Of a stretch of 64,000 nt of DNA, positions 24,381-38,200 are shown one piece after another. The position numbers were made by a program, and so were the translations under genes. The notes under the pieces were generated by a model. It worked only from the letters and a program-made list of their open reading frames with translations, was not told the origin of the DNA and did no database searches. The stretch spans positions 48,151,340-48,215,339 of the forward strand of contig CM049322.1 in assembly GCA_026874595.1 (NCBI GenBank), read 5' to 3'. Position 1 is the first letter of the stretch. Every line of letters starts with the position of its first letter. This stretch comes from Sipunculus nudus. Its lineage: Eukaryota; Annelida; Sipuncula; Golfingiida; Sipunculidae.

Positions 24381-25670
24381 TGGAAGAAATCTCTGCAAAC
24401 CATAGTATCCCGACTTTGTCTAGGGATGTAGACTATGCCAAGTAAGACAAATAAAAACACAATGGTTTTTACATAACATGTTTAATGAAAACTTAACCAC
24501 TGATTTACAACAGGCAAATTTTATATGCTAAGACTGTTATGCAGTGTAAAAAAAGACAATATCCCCATCATACAGTTGTTATGAACTCTCGCACATGAAT
24601 AACATTGCAGATCCAGGTCACATCATTGTTTTGAAATATAAGAACTTCATGCATGTAAAAATGTCATATTTGTTCCAAATAACCACATTTTTTTATATTA
24701 GACCGTGATATGATCAAGTGTAATGTTACAAATGTGTCCTATCATATATTTTTCTAAAGACCACCTATCAATAAAGTATTTCTCGAAATATATAACAATG
24801 AATCTATAATTTTATGGAATGAATGTTGCTTTAATTTGTGTCCAGTTTTGAAGATATCTCCGTACATACTATGTGATGGTCCCTAATAAAGAAATTTAGA
24901 AAGATCGCTTGGATGGTCATACAGTAATACAGGATTCGGTGGGAAAAATATATTCATTTAAGAGAAGCATTTCTAATGGATAAAGAAATCATACAATAAT
25001 ACAGGACATGTATAAAATAAATTCATTTAGAAGAAGCAATGCTAAAGAATAAAAAAAAAGCTGTCAAGGAACAGGACCAAACTTTCCCTTGGTATTTGTT
25101 TACTCAATTATAACAGCTTATACTTTCATGAACCTGATGCATTACTTAGATATGTACAAGATTATCAATGTTCATGTTATGCATTATGGGTATAACTAAT
25201 TGGACGGAATGAAAAATGACCTTACTTTTGTTCCCAGAACAAACCTCCGAGACATGACTACTGATATTCACAGATTCGAATGTTTCAGTCACTTGCACTT
25301 GCTTTGCTAACTGACAATCCATCACTTAGAGAGTAACATTAATTCTTCCAATTTTAAAACCCTGTCAGAACAAGGGTTCTTTCAACTCTTTATAGAGAAG
25401 TGCTTGTAAATAAGGTGTTACTTGTCTACAGTATAGTCTTCAACTAGTATAGAGTCTGTGAACGTGGTGCAAAAGCTTGCTTTTGTATTAGCTTTTTTCC
25501 TTTCATCCATATGCGAGTCCACACCCTATGATCAACACACCAAGTACTCACTTACATAGAGTGGACCATGCACAATAACTTATGGAAAATGTACATGTTG
25601 AAGGATGATCATGTAAGAATGAACTAAGCTGCGAGAATCAAAGAAGTGAACGTGTTCATTTTGTTATTTA
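24380..25670. other. No gene seen
   Basis: AT-rich spacer 3' of IFT57. The inferred IFT57 poly(A) signal lies at its right border. Confidence 0.5.
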
Positions 25671-25673
25671 ATT

Positions 25674-25679
25674 TATTTT
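25674..25679 (-). terminator. Candidate IFT57 poly(A) signal (AATAAA on the minus strand)
   Basis: The plus strand reads tttatt, which is AATAAA in the sense of IFT57, about 455 bases after the stop codon and just beyond the repeat-filled 3'UTR. It is a candidate only. Confidence 0.4.
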
Positions 25680-25829
25680 ATGACTGTGTCTATTGTCAAT
25701 TGTTCTCCCATAGTTCGAATTCAATGTTCAGATAAAGAGTATAGCTGATACTGAGCTTCACTGTGCCTGTGCACCAAGTTAACCACATAATCCATCTTAC
25801 ACAGACGAAATATCACTGGTGATAAGATT

Positions 25830-26215
25830 ACATAAAAGACATATTCTGAGATCAACCAATCATCACCAGCCTTGCATATCATATCATCATCATGTTTTAG
25901 TCTGTTTTGATAAACCTGACCTGATTGGTTCATATCTTCAAAATCAACCAATCATCAGTGGCTTTGCTAAATTCCTTCACAATGTCCCCCTTGTCTGCTT
26001 TGAAACGCCTGATTTGATTGGTTAATATCTCAAGCTTCAACCAATCATCAGTGGACTTGCATATTTTCATCAAAATGTCCCCCTTTGAAAAATAAATTAT
26101 TAGATTGGTCTATATGCTGAGGATCAATCAATCATCAGTAGCCTTGCATAATTCCATCATCATCTTCATCTTGGCCTGTTTTGATACTCTTGTTCTGATT
26201 GGTCCGTTCCTTCAG
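25830..26215 (-). repeat. 92-bp tandem repeat spanning the IFT57 stop codon and last coding segment
   Basis: On the plus strand the marker 'ctgattggttcatatctt' and its variants recur at about 25920, 26012, 26103 and 26195, a 91-92 base period. Each is preceded by 'caaccaatcatcagtggctt'-type sequence. The unit nearest the gene is coding: it holds the last 20 or so IFT57 codons, its stop (26135-26137) and early 3'UTR. The other units lie in the 3'UTR and have diverged. Confidence 0.8.
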
Positions 26216-29200
26216 CTTGGCCTGCAGCAGGATGTGTTGGACCACACCGATCCTGATGTCCATCTGTTGAGTCTCCTGTTTGATCCTCTGCATGGCTTGC
26301 TTGATCTTAACCAGGGGAGCTGGGAGACACAATAATACAGCATTATCACATGAAATCTATAACATGTATAATGAAAATTTACAGTGTAAGTTCACTAGCA
26401 AGGTATGCTTGTTCATCTGCCATCCATTCACTCACTACCAATGTAAATTTGTTTTATTTGCCATCCACTTACTCACTACCAATGTAAACTTGTTTCATCT
26501 GTCATTCATTCACACAATCACAGTGTCAGCTTGTTCATCTTCCATCCTTTCACTCAACTGCAGTGTAACTATGTAAGCTTGTCAATCTGCTATCCATTCA
26601 CTCACCAACTGTGTGAGTGAACAGGAGGGACAAGCACCTTACTTTAGACATTTTGTTACAGTCCTTCCAATGTCCAGGACAATATTAAAAGTTAGTCATC
26701 CCTGTACTTTAGCAGTAGTTTTTATAGATTACACAGAATAATTTTTGTGATATATGACATTTTGTACCCTAATGAGCAAGTCATACAGGCATTCTTTATA
26801 GCTGTCCATGATCAATATATGTTTGGTTTTAAGAAGAAATGACAACTCTGATGTAACATGATTCAATCTTTTCATACTAATATCTAACAGTTCCAAGTAG
26901 TGACATCTAGAGGACTTTTACTGGGGTACAACATCTGTACCAGAGAACTATGTCAATTTACTCTGACATAAGCTGTGACTTCCTATGATTTATCACAATG
27001 CTATGTTCACTTTGTATGATTCCACAGAAAAGAAAAATTCATATATGTGACCTTCTCCTGCTCAGAACTATATCTAGGGGTCTCAAGACCTTCCAGTTAA
27101 GTTTTTGGTATATTAACATGAAAGACTGGGATTTCTGGTGAGAAGTATCTCAATATTAAGCTCAGAAACTCTGGGAAATTTTGCTGTCCATCATAAGTAA
27201 AATTGGGTCTGTTACTACTTTTTAAGAAATAACTCCAGACCTTTTCTTTTAAAAACAGTATAATGGTATACTGTCTCCTTCTAAACTGTTTATTGGAAGT
27301 AGATATTTCATGTTTAAGACTTAAATTGTTTAGTTCTTTTGAGCAATTTATTTTAGGTCGGAATATATATAAATGTTTCAAAATGATACAGAGAAAATAT
27401 ACAGTGAAGTCACTTGACAATCACAAGTCACATGACAACTACAAGTCACATGACAATTATTACCTCCATCAGTCATACTCGTCCCACGGTCTTCCATCTC
27501 CATTTTAATTCTCTCCAGTTCCTCTGTCACCTGATAAAGCAAAATTCATTTTAAAAAAAGTCATTCATGGTTTTAATATTTTTACCATTATTTTAACATT
27601 AGGTTGTGAGTGAGGAAGTATCACAACAACAAAAATAAAACAGGTGAGTGTACATTAGAATAAATTTGTCCCCCTGCCAGTTCCTGTGCCTCACATGTCA
27701 ATCATATGAGCTGTCAATCATATACCCTGGACAGGACATGCTTGTAAGCTGTCAGAGTTCATCAAACATGCAGAAAGATTCATCAATATGCTGAGTTATA
27801 AATGAATCTTTTTTTGCTGACAGTTGGTGTTGTTAGAAAGGGAGCAAACACTTTTAACAGTTAATCGTGTCTATTCTATGTGACATATTTTTGTAAGGGG
27901 TGAGGCATTGACAAGAATGATAAAAATATTTGGTCCTGATACTGAGTAATGACTGTTCATGAATATGTTCTCACTCTGGACATTTCTATCATTGCCTCAC
28001 TGAACAGTTTGTACATTTCACATTTTGTTGAAAAAAATCCCTCATTTTGGATGAAAAATTCAGATATCCGCAATGCTTAATATAACAAAGATCTAAAATA
28101 TATGGGATACTGGAGCTTCAATTGAACTTTTGAGAAAAAAAGTATTACAAATATTCTCACCTGAAAATAAAACACATGAAAGTAGTCTTTGTGAGAAAAT
28201 ATTACATATAAAACATTGTAAAATGACAGATCGATAAGCAAAATATTCTGACCTTAAAAAATGTATGAAACTAGTCTTTGTGAGAAAGTATTACACATTA
28301 AACATTGTAAAACGAGAGAGCACTAAGCAACTTTTGAGTTAACACATGACTTAAACCATCACTATTTAACCATTTCATAATACACCCGTCATGTATCTGG
28401 TGACCTCTGACCTCATTAAATATGCAGGAATTTTTTATAAGAAGGTAATTCAGGTGAGAAACACTATTGGTAAATATGTGAAAGGAGTTTCATGAAAATC
28501 TATAGGATTTATGGTAAGTCAGCAAAGTGCCTCCAAAGTGTAGTGACCTATGACCTAATTTAATATGCATGGATTTTGCTGGAAATCGAACTTAGGCTAG
28601 ACATTTTATTGATAAATATTACTATTGAGTTTTATGAAAATCCTTCGTGTTCTTCCTAAGTTATCGTGGCAACACCACAAAGTAGCCTAGTGACCCATGA
28701 CCTTTTATAAATATGTGTGGATGTTGCCCATAATTGAACTCGGGCGAGATAATCTGATGGTTAGTAGTTATGGTGAGTTTCGTGAAAATCCATCAGAGCC
28801 CAAGTCAGTAATAATGGTGACACTAAAAGTTAACAGACGGACAGATGGTTGGTATACCATAAAACTCCCGTCATATAACGGGCTTATGAAAACGGTAGTG
28901 TACAAAACAACTTTGTTTTGGGATCATTACCTCCTGCAGGAGTCTGGCACGCTCCGTCACGCCACCGCTGCCCTGTCGGTACCTCTCTTTGGTCTCTGCA
29001 AGTTGATCCTGTGATGCTCGAAACTCGTTTAACAAGTGCTCCAGTTGGTTGTTTATGTATTTTTCTCGACTTCCAATTTTTTCCATAGTTTTTGTTATCT
29101 CTCCATGCAGACGGTCTAGGTAACTTTTTGTCTCTTTTAGTGAAGATTCAATCCCATCTTTGTGTTGATGCATCTGTTCAACATGAACTCTCCAGTCCTA

Positions 29201-32200
29201 TAGTAAGGAAGATGAATTTATTAAAATACAAACAATACCTATTCAATATGAAATACCAAATTTTATGTGCAGATGTTGTAATTATATTTTTTTTATATTT
29301 TTTATCAAAATGGAAGTGCACTGAGCACCAATTAAAAAGTGGCTGTAATTAATTATAAATAATTATTAAGTGGCTAATGCAATAATGAATTTATTAAACG
29401 ATAATGAAGGCATTAAGGATCAATCAGCACACTAAATTTAAGGAAATTCCATGTATTCATTACCTGAAAAATCTGATATTCTGTATGATTTTCACTCAAA
29501 AATAATTTCAAAATTGCAAACTGAAACTGAAAGTTGAGAAAAAAATAACTGGACTGATTTTCTTCAAAATTTGCATTGTAAGTGTCAGATAGGTTTGGAT
29601 GGGGTATTCTCATTTTTTTCTTATTTTACTATGCAATTTATTTTACGAGGCAATACAAAGCACATATTGAACAACACTGAATATTTACAATCTGACTTTC
29701 AAGATTAAAAAAAATGAAAATCATCCCGTAGCTTCTAGACTAATTTTGGTTTGCTCAGGAGATCCTATCAAGACTTATCTGGGTACCAAATTAGAACTTT
29801 ATAGCTGTGACAATCAAGAATCTGTGCTCTGCTGACTGACAGCTGGTCAGCAGAAGGGATCTGATGGAAAATCTATCACATGACTGTAACCATAGGACTG
29901 TAAAGCCTGCTGCCCAATGGCAAGTTTGGTGTGATTCAACAAAAATCGCAAGGAATGAGTGGCCACAGATTTTCAAAGCATGTGAATCATTGGTGGGCAG
30001 GCCTTGCAATGCAACATGCAAATGGCAACAGCAGACAATCACACTGTTTCTGGCATGGTCAATCATGTTTTATAAACTATGGTTGCCTTTTACTTTGCGA
30101 GGGTTTTATTTTTGTGATATTCACGAATAGGATATAATCACAAATATGAAAACCCTCAGGAATAAGCTGCCCTTTTATCAAGGATGGTCAATAGGGTCTG
30201 ATGCATCTGCACAAATGGATAAGTTATCACACCTCTGAAAGCATGGTTTGTTAATTAACAACATAATATGTGGATGGTACAGCAACTTTCTCATGCAAAC
30301 ATGTTATGATAATTGTCAAAACATAGACAATGATACAGGACACAATACAATGACCATAATGTTAATGTACTTTGATTTCATAGATTCTGGTGAAATCCTG
30401 AAAAGGAAATCCTCACAAAACTTTCAGAAAGAAGAAATCGCGAAATTTCAGTCTTTTGAATATAAAGCAACCACAGAATGTATGATTCCTGAAATCAATA
30501 TTTTGTTTGTTTTTTTTATCACACTTAAGTTCAGCTGCTGACACCACCTTGCACAATTTATCATCTAAGTGAAACATGAGATATTGCTTGACCATGAATG
30601 TGTGACTGGTCACTAATTTCCAGTAGCCAACAGTCCCAGATTACTACCAACTGCCTGTGACAGGTTGCAGACAAAATCAAATTGCCAGTGGACAGCAAGC
30701 CTGAGTCAACTGAGGATATGATCTCTATCATTTCTTCTTGGATGTAGTGCAAGGAATACTCATTTTGAGCTGGTCAAGCATACCTTATTATCTGTCCTGA
30801 TGGTCAGTTTAAGCTGGGGCAGCACTCGTTCCACTTCTAATCTCCATTCAGCTGCGTCTGTTGTTGACTCCATGATTTCTTCTGGTTTTGTGCTCTCTGA
30901 CTCAGCCTACATAATAAGGTAAAATAAGCTGAACACCAGTATACTCTTTGACATGACTAGTGGTGGCACTGATAAAGTCTCTAATATCAGAGGGTCAAAA
31001 GTACAATATCTATATGAAAAATGAAGGGTTTTTTTATAAGAAAATATTCATAAAGTTTTTAAAAATATGAACAAGATTTAGGTTATTTATAGATGTTATT
31101 TGAAAGTTAGTAGTATCTAGTGGCCCACAAAAATTAAGGTATTCATTATAACATGTTAAAGATGGGCCTTGGTTTCTTGGTTAGTTATAACCTTTATGTA
31201 TAGAATTCCAGTAAGCTCAAGTTTAATTACATCTTGTTTCAACAGACAGCCTAAACTTCAGGCCACAGGCATCTTAAATAAAAGTGGTATTCAATTAGTA
31301 CAGGAATGATACAGCTTTGCTTGAAGAAAGACAAAAATATCTAAGAAACTGTACATGAATTGAATTAAGTCTTGGGGATTGCCTTGCCGTCCCAGTAACA
31401 TAATCTTATATACAAGAACGTATAAAAAAATGTTTTATTATACTCCAACTACCTAATCCCCCCCCCCCGGTCTCTTCCAAATCCATATAAAGTCACCATG
31501 AAAATTTAATGACGATGAGTGAGCTTTGTTACAATCAGAGCTCTGCAGACAGATGGTCAGGTGGAAGGAAGTAGGGCTGATAAATACCAATCTCCAAACT
31601 TAGGCCAAAAACAAGCTATGCTCAAAATATAAAATGGGTAATGTTATGCTGGTGTCCTGTCTGTGAAAGGACAACTATGGTGACATATGATTTTTAGCAC
31701 ACCTACCATTCCCCCTGCTTTGAGATTTTTCAGATCTTCAAGTCCTAATATATGCTCTTCTTCTTCAAAATCATCATCGTCATCATCCTGCAAAATATAT
31801 ATATATCATCATCATTCTCATCATTATCATAAATTTTTCATCATCCTCATCATCTATTGAATTGTCATGTAAATGTTACCATCATCATGTAATACAATAT
31901 GGATAGTATTACCATCCTCATTATTAACGGCATCTTGTACAATGATCATTAATATCATTATCATTACGACTGTTTTGTAAAAATATCAATTCATACCACC
32001 TTCATCAGTAAGAGCCACATGACAGCAATACTGCTCCCTGTGACATGTAAGGCCAACACAGGTCTCATTTTTTAGATAGCAGTGCTCATTTCTACAAAAC
32101 TTAGGGCTAAATCTAATTTGTGATGTTTAAAATTTATGACCTTTCATATGTTAGGAATGTATATCCAAACTGTGAAATTCAGCACATTCTGTTGGCTCAC

Positions 32201-35200
32201 CTTACCATTCCTAAATCTATCTGAAAAATTATCCAGTATCTCAGTTTCTCTGACAGTGTCAGAATCTCTATAAGGATGAATTATTATACTAGTAAGAGCA
32301 ATTATGGCTTCAATATTGAGGGAATTTTGTAAAAAAAAATATATATATATATATCTATCATAGTAAAGGTTTGAAAAACTGCACAGTAATGAGATTATAG
32401 TGGTTCATTGGGAGACTTATACATACTGCACAGTAATGAGATTACAGTGGTTCATGGGGAGACTTACACATACTGCACAGTAATGATATTACATTGGTGC
32501 ATGGGAAGACTTATACATACTGCATAGTAATGAGATTACAGCGGTGCACGGGAAGACTTATACATACTGCATAGTAATGAGATTACAGTGGTGCATGGGA
32601 AGACTTATACATACTTCACAGTAATGAGATTACAGTGGTGCAGGGGAAGACTTATACATACTGCATAGTAATGAGATTACAGTGGTGCATGGGAAGACTT
32701 ATATATACTGCATAGTAATGAGATTACAGTGGTTCCTTGGGAGACTTGCACATACTGCACTGTAATGAGATTACAGTGGTTCATGGGGAGACTTATATAT
32801 ACTGCACAGTAATGAGATTACAGTTGTTCATGGGGAGACTCATACATACTGCACAGTAATGGGATTTCAGTGGTTCCTTGGGAGACTTGCACATACTGCA
32901 TAGTAATGAGATTACAGTGGTGCATGGGAAGACTTATACATACTGCATAGTAATGAGATTACAGTGGTGCACGGGAAGACTTATACATACTGCATAGTAA
33001 TGAGATTACAGTGTTGCACGGGAAGACTTATACATACTGCATAGTAATGAGATTACAGTTGTGCATGGGAAGATTTATACATACTGCACAGTAATGAGAT
33101 TACAGTGGTGCACGGGAAGACTTATACATACTGCATAGTAATGAGATTACAGTGGTGCATGGGAAGACTTATACAAACTGCATAGTAATGAGATTACAGT
33201 GGTTCCTTGGGAGACTTGCACATACTGCATAGTAATGAGATTACAGTGGTGCACGGGAAGACTTATACATACTGCATAGTAATGAGATTACAGTGGTGCA
33301 TGGGAAGACTTATACATACTGCATAGTAATGAGATTACAGTGGTGCACGGGAAGACTTATACATACTGCATAGTAATGAGATTACAGTGGTGCATGGGAA
33401 GACTTATACATACTGCACAGTAATGAGATTACAGTGGTGCACGGGAAGACTTATACATACTGCATAGTAATGAGATTACAGTGGTGCATGGGAAGACTAA
33501 TACATACTGCACAGTAATGAGATTACAGTGGTTCATGGGGAGACTTATACATACTGCAAATTTGTCTTCCTCAGCCTGGTCCAGCGTGAGTTCTGCATCA
33601 TCCTCAATGATATTTTCCTCATCAAGTTCCTCCTCTGGATACTGTGGTCTGCAAGATAATAACAATAAGTAATAAATATTCACCCTGTGTCACCAGGTCA
33701 AGGGTGACATTAATATGGATGAGGTCACTGATCCTGGATTAAGAAGTCTTACTACTGCATGCATTGTCATCAGGTCAAGCGTCACATTAATAAACATGGA
33801 GTTACTGTCACTGTCGCTCACTGATCAATGAAGCCTTCCTGCAGAATATATAAACATCAACCCTATTTCACTGGGTCAAGGGTCACAATATTATACATGA
33901 AGTTATTGTCCCTGAGCAGAGAGACCCTCCTGTACCTATTAAATGAATACTGACCCTGTGTGGCTAGGTCAAGGGTAATCGTAAAATGCATCAAGGTAAC
34001 AAAAGGCAACAACAAGTGACCCATGGGCCATGATGCTCAGCTGACAAGAAAGACATTAAAAAAAGAATTTTATCATCTGAATGCCAAAATATTGGAGGTG
34101 GTATCCTTATTCAACTGCTGACTTTCAGGATGCTAAAAATTATGCTCTTGGTATTCACAGAATATAGGACATCAAGACCTAATTTTGAGTTTCCATGCAG
34201 ATTTACCAAGGAGCTGCCTGAATGTCATGTTAGAAGATTCTAGGCCTAGCAGATACAATTTGTGCTAAATCTGACTGACTTGGTACTCAAAATCATGTTT
34301 TCAGCCTGCAGTTTGCAGAGTACAGGTCACCATGATCTAATTTCAGGTTTCCAAGGAGATTTGCCTAGGACTTCCCTGGATGTACAGCTATAAGTTTCTA
34401 GGTCAAGGGATACAATTTGTGCCCTGTTAAGGGAAGGACTGCTTCATCTGAAGGTCCCAAAAATGGAGAAAATAGGCATTAAAATGAGAAAAAATACAAG
34501 TGGTGCCACCAATCTACAGGAAATGATGAAACACTTACTGATCAATATGCATGGGATAAAAAAATATCAATCAATGCATTAGTTATTCAGATACTGGAGC
34601 TTTTGTATCAAATTTTTAATTATTCTGTGAGGTACTTTCGAGTCCTATTGCTTGGAGGAAATAGGTCACAGTGACCTAATTTCAGGTTTCGAAGGACACT
34701 TTTTATGGACCTCCATACATTTTCAGTTAGAAGTTTATAGGTTCAGCGGTTACAATTTGTGCTCTGTTAATGGACAGACAGAAAGATGGACGACAAACAA
34801 ACAGTGATCGCTATAGCACATATGACTTTCAGTCATCTGAGCTTAAAACCTTTGACCTTTGTGCTTCATGTACAAATACTGTTATGCTCAAGAATTCAAA
34901 GCTACACTTACTGTTTCCAACCAAACCCTTTTGCACGAAGGGCTTCATCTGCTAACCTGTCAAGAACCCAAATCACCTGCTCTCCGCAGCCTGTTTTTAA
35001 CTTTGATGGTGGAAAGTCAACTGCATGACCCTAAAATTAAATTTACATATTAGTGATTTTGATTCTTTTCATCCTGACTATCAAATGACATTTTGTATTT
35101 TGAATTAACATATGAATAAATGTATATATATTTTTTTCATTTTCAACATTTATCATTAAAGTTATGTAAATTAAAAAATGTCTTCAAACAAAGCAAAAGA

Positions 35201-38200
35201 CCACAATTTGTTTTCTGATACTGCTAATTATTTATGATCCTTTATATTAAAAGGTGAAATATATCCTTTGTACATATTTACCTTTATTTTCAAGAATCAA
35301 TCAAAGTTTAATCACTTTAAGATATTCCAAATTTTATTGTGTAGATGTCTTGTGAACAAATCCAAGTGTAGACCGAGTTGAACTTAATCTTACATTTACT
35401 TCACTCTGTACAAGGTTAATATGAAAATTAATACATTTCAATAGCAGATAGAAAAAAAAAATATACATATCAAAGGAATATATCAAACTTACAAATTCTC
35501 TGAGTTCTTTCAGGATACTGGATATGGTGGCATTTGGATCATCATACTGGAAATAAATAAACAGATAAATGACAGTTTTTATGTTGACCTGATAATTAGG
35601 GCTTGGACAGATGATCATTTATAAATGATAATCGGTGGCCAATGCTGACAGCTTGATGACCAGTCTTACATTGCAGTAATCAATTACTGTGTTTTTTACA
35701 TAGGTTAGGTTTTATAATGATGGGATGAAGGCTTTTATTAAGTTTATGACAATAAATTTAGTAACCAACTGTGTTTAATAATAGATTCTTGCCTATGTTT
35801 ACTATTTACAAGTGTATAGTTACCATATTAGATATATTAGCCAATTTGTAGGCCTGCATATTAATTGAGAGGTTGTTCAAGTCTAATATTTGATAAAAAT
35901 TTCAGTTATTGGAGGTAATCCAATTTTAAAACTGATGACTGATCATGACATTACAACTGATCCCAACACTTCTCAAAACCAACTTACAATTGATCATTAG
36001 TTGATGATATGCTGATAATGATTGATTATGACCAATTGCAAGGAAGCAACTCCCAAAACAACTGATAATGTAATTACCAGTTTTGAGATTTAGTCCACAC
36101 TATCTGAATTTCTTAATCCTGGGCAGTCTAAATCCAAGAAATAAGTCAGCTCAAGTTTTAATCCTAGACAAACATGTTAAGCACTGGCATGATGGGCTTT
36201 GATTGTTAAAGATTTAGTAAGTTTAAAAAGCCCCCCATGAGTGTTTTGCACTCGCAACACGTGAAAGGTCCATGTGGACATCAAATCTACCTGACCTAAA
36301 TGTATGAAAGTTGTAAACCAGCCGTGTAATGCTGGGTCTGAAATGTCAGCTTTGTCCTACAAGGCTTGTTGTTGTTTTCCCAAGCACAAACTAACCCAGT
36401 TTGAAAATGTTCAAAATGTTCAAAATGGCAAGGTTAAGGATAAATGTCAAAAATCCTGTCTTACACCCAGTTCCGTTTTAGCCTACAAGTTTCAAAGTCA
36501 GGACAAATATTTCAGATATATGGTTTGCTTGCAAAGTTAAATAAAATAAGACACCTTTGATAGGTATGTGTAATTCTCACTGCAAGTCGAGAAAGATCTT
36601 TTAATTCAGGGTAGGCAGAAATAAAAACATAAAATATCACTGCAAAATTTATAAACATAATTTCCAAATCCATTTTGGCTAAGAATGCAATATTCAACAT
36701 TCTTTGGTCAAAGATTACCAGTTATATATATCATGTTTATACCATTTTTTTCAAAGAATATGTCATTTTCTTATATAAATACTTCATATCTACTCATGCA
36801 CCTTGATAAAAATAGTAAAATTCCCATGTCACATTACTGTAATTGCTAACTTTGCTTTATATTTTTATTTTTTAGGATAGGTCATGGCCTGTTGTTGGCA
36901 CTGTCTATTGAATGATGAAGGTATCCATATGATAAGAATGATATGTTATTATTAAGCCTTCTGGATTTCAGGTTTTATATGCAGGTATTAGAAATAATCC
37001 AGAAGTCATAACGTGTCATTAAGACATGAGAGCGAATCTGAGGTCCTATAACCAGATATCATGCACCAGAATGCCATAAAGGCGTTGGCAAGGTTTGGAC
37101 TGGGGACCTTCAGTTCGTAAGTACAACGCCTAAACCACTAGGCACATCCTACCTAAATTGCTAAGTCTTACCTCCTGTGGTACTTCAAAATGCTTCCCTG
37201 CCATTTGTAGTAACCAAGCCGTCAATGATGTGAAAGCATAAAACTGCTCACCAGGGTTAGTTGCAAGAGCGAAGTAATGCCTGAAATGATAAAACAGTGA
37301 ACTTATTAAAAAAACTAGATGTGGACAGGCAATGGTCCTTAGAGGGGCCCGCATTTCTGGTACTGCTGGACAAGTTCACATATGGGTGAAAAGTCAAGGT
37401 TAAAGTTGAAAAATATGACAAATAGAAACAGGTTTTTGTCCATATGCGCGAGGGAAAAAATCCTACTGGTTCAAGTTATATAAAAGAAGATATGTCAAAA
37501 ATAAAGTGTGCAATAGAAAATCACTGATTGTACTCATATTTGATTTTAAGCAAGTCTGTATTTCAAAAGGTCAGAAGCCCTCATAGGCATCAATGATCCC
37601 TGTGATTTGAGAAAGATCAAGCATTTTCTTGTTGAAATCATCAACTATGCTCTGGTGGCCATATTTGAATTCAGACAGACCTGTCATTCGATAGGGATTG
37701 AGTCCATGCACAAAGGTACAAATCATCCCTTGTGAATTGGGAAAGCTGAAGTATGTTGTTGCTTAGTAATAACGCATGAAAGAAAATCAGCGATGTACCT
37801 GTAGTGGCCATACTTGAATGCTGATAGATCTGTAAATAAAAAGGTCTGGAGCCCTAATATGTACAAATTATCCCTGTGAATTTTGAAAAGCTGAAGTCTG
37901 TTGTTGTTGAGTTATCGCGCACGAAAGAAAATCAGCTATTTGGCTGTGGTGGCCATGTTGGAATTCTGACAGGTCTGGAATTCAATAGGTCTGGAGCCCT
38001 CATATGTAACAATCATCCCTGTGAATTTGGGAAAGCTGAAGTAAGTTGTTGTTGAAAAATCCTGTGCGAAAGAAAACCAGGGATTTGGCTGTGGTGACCA
38101 TACTGGAATTCTGACAGGTCAGTAAATAAAAAGTTCTGTAGCCCTCATATGTACCAATCATCCCTGTGAATTTGGGAAAGCTGAAGTATGTTGTTGTTGA

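Noticed and set aside
32372-33560. CRISPR-like array of regularly spaced repeats
   Set aside because: The whole 47-bp unit repeats without unique spacers, and this is a eukaryotic intron; it is a minisatellite.
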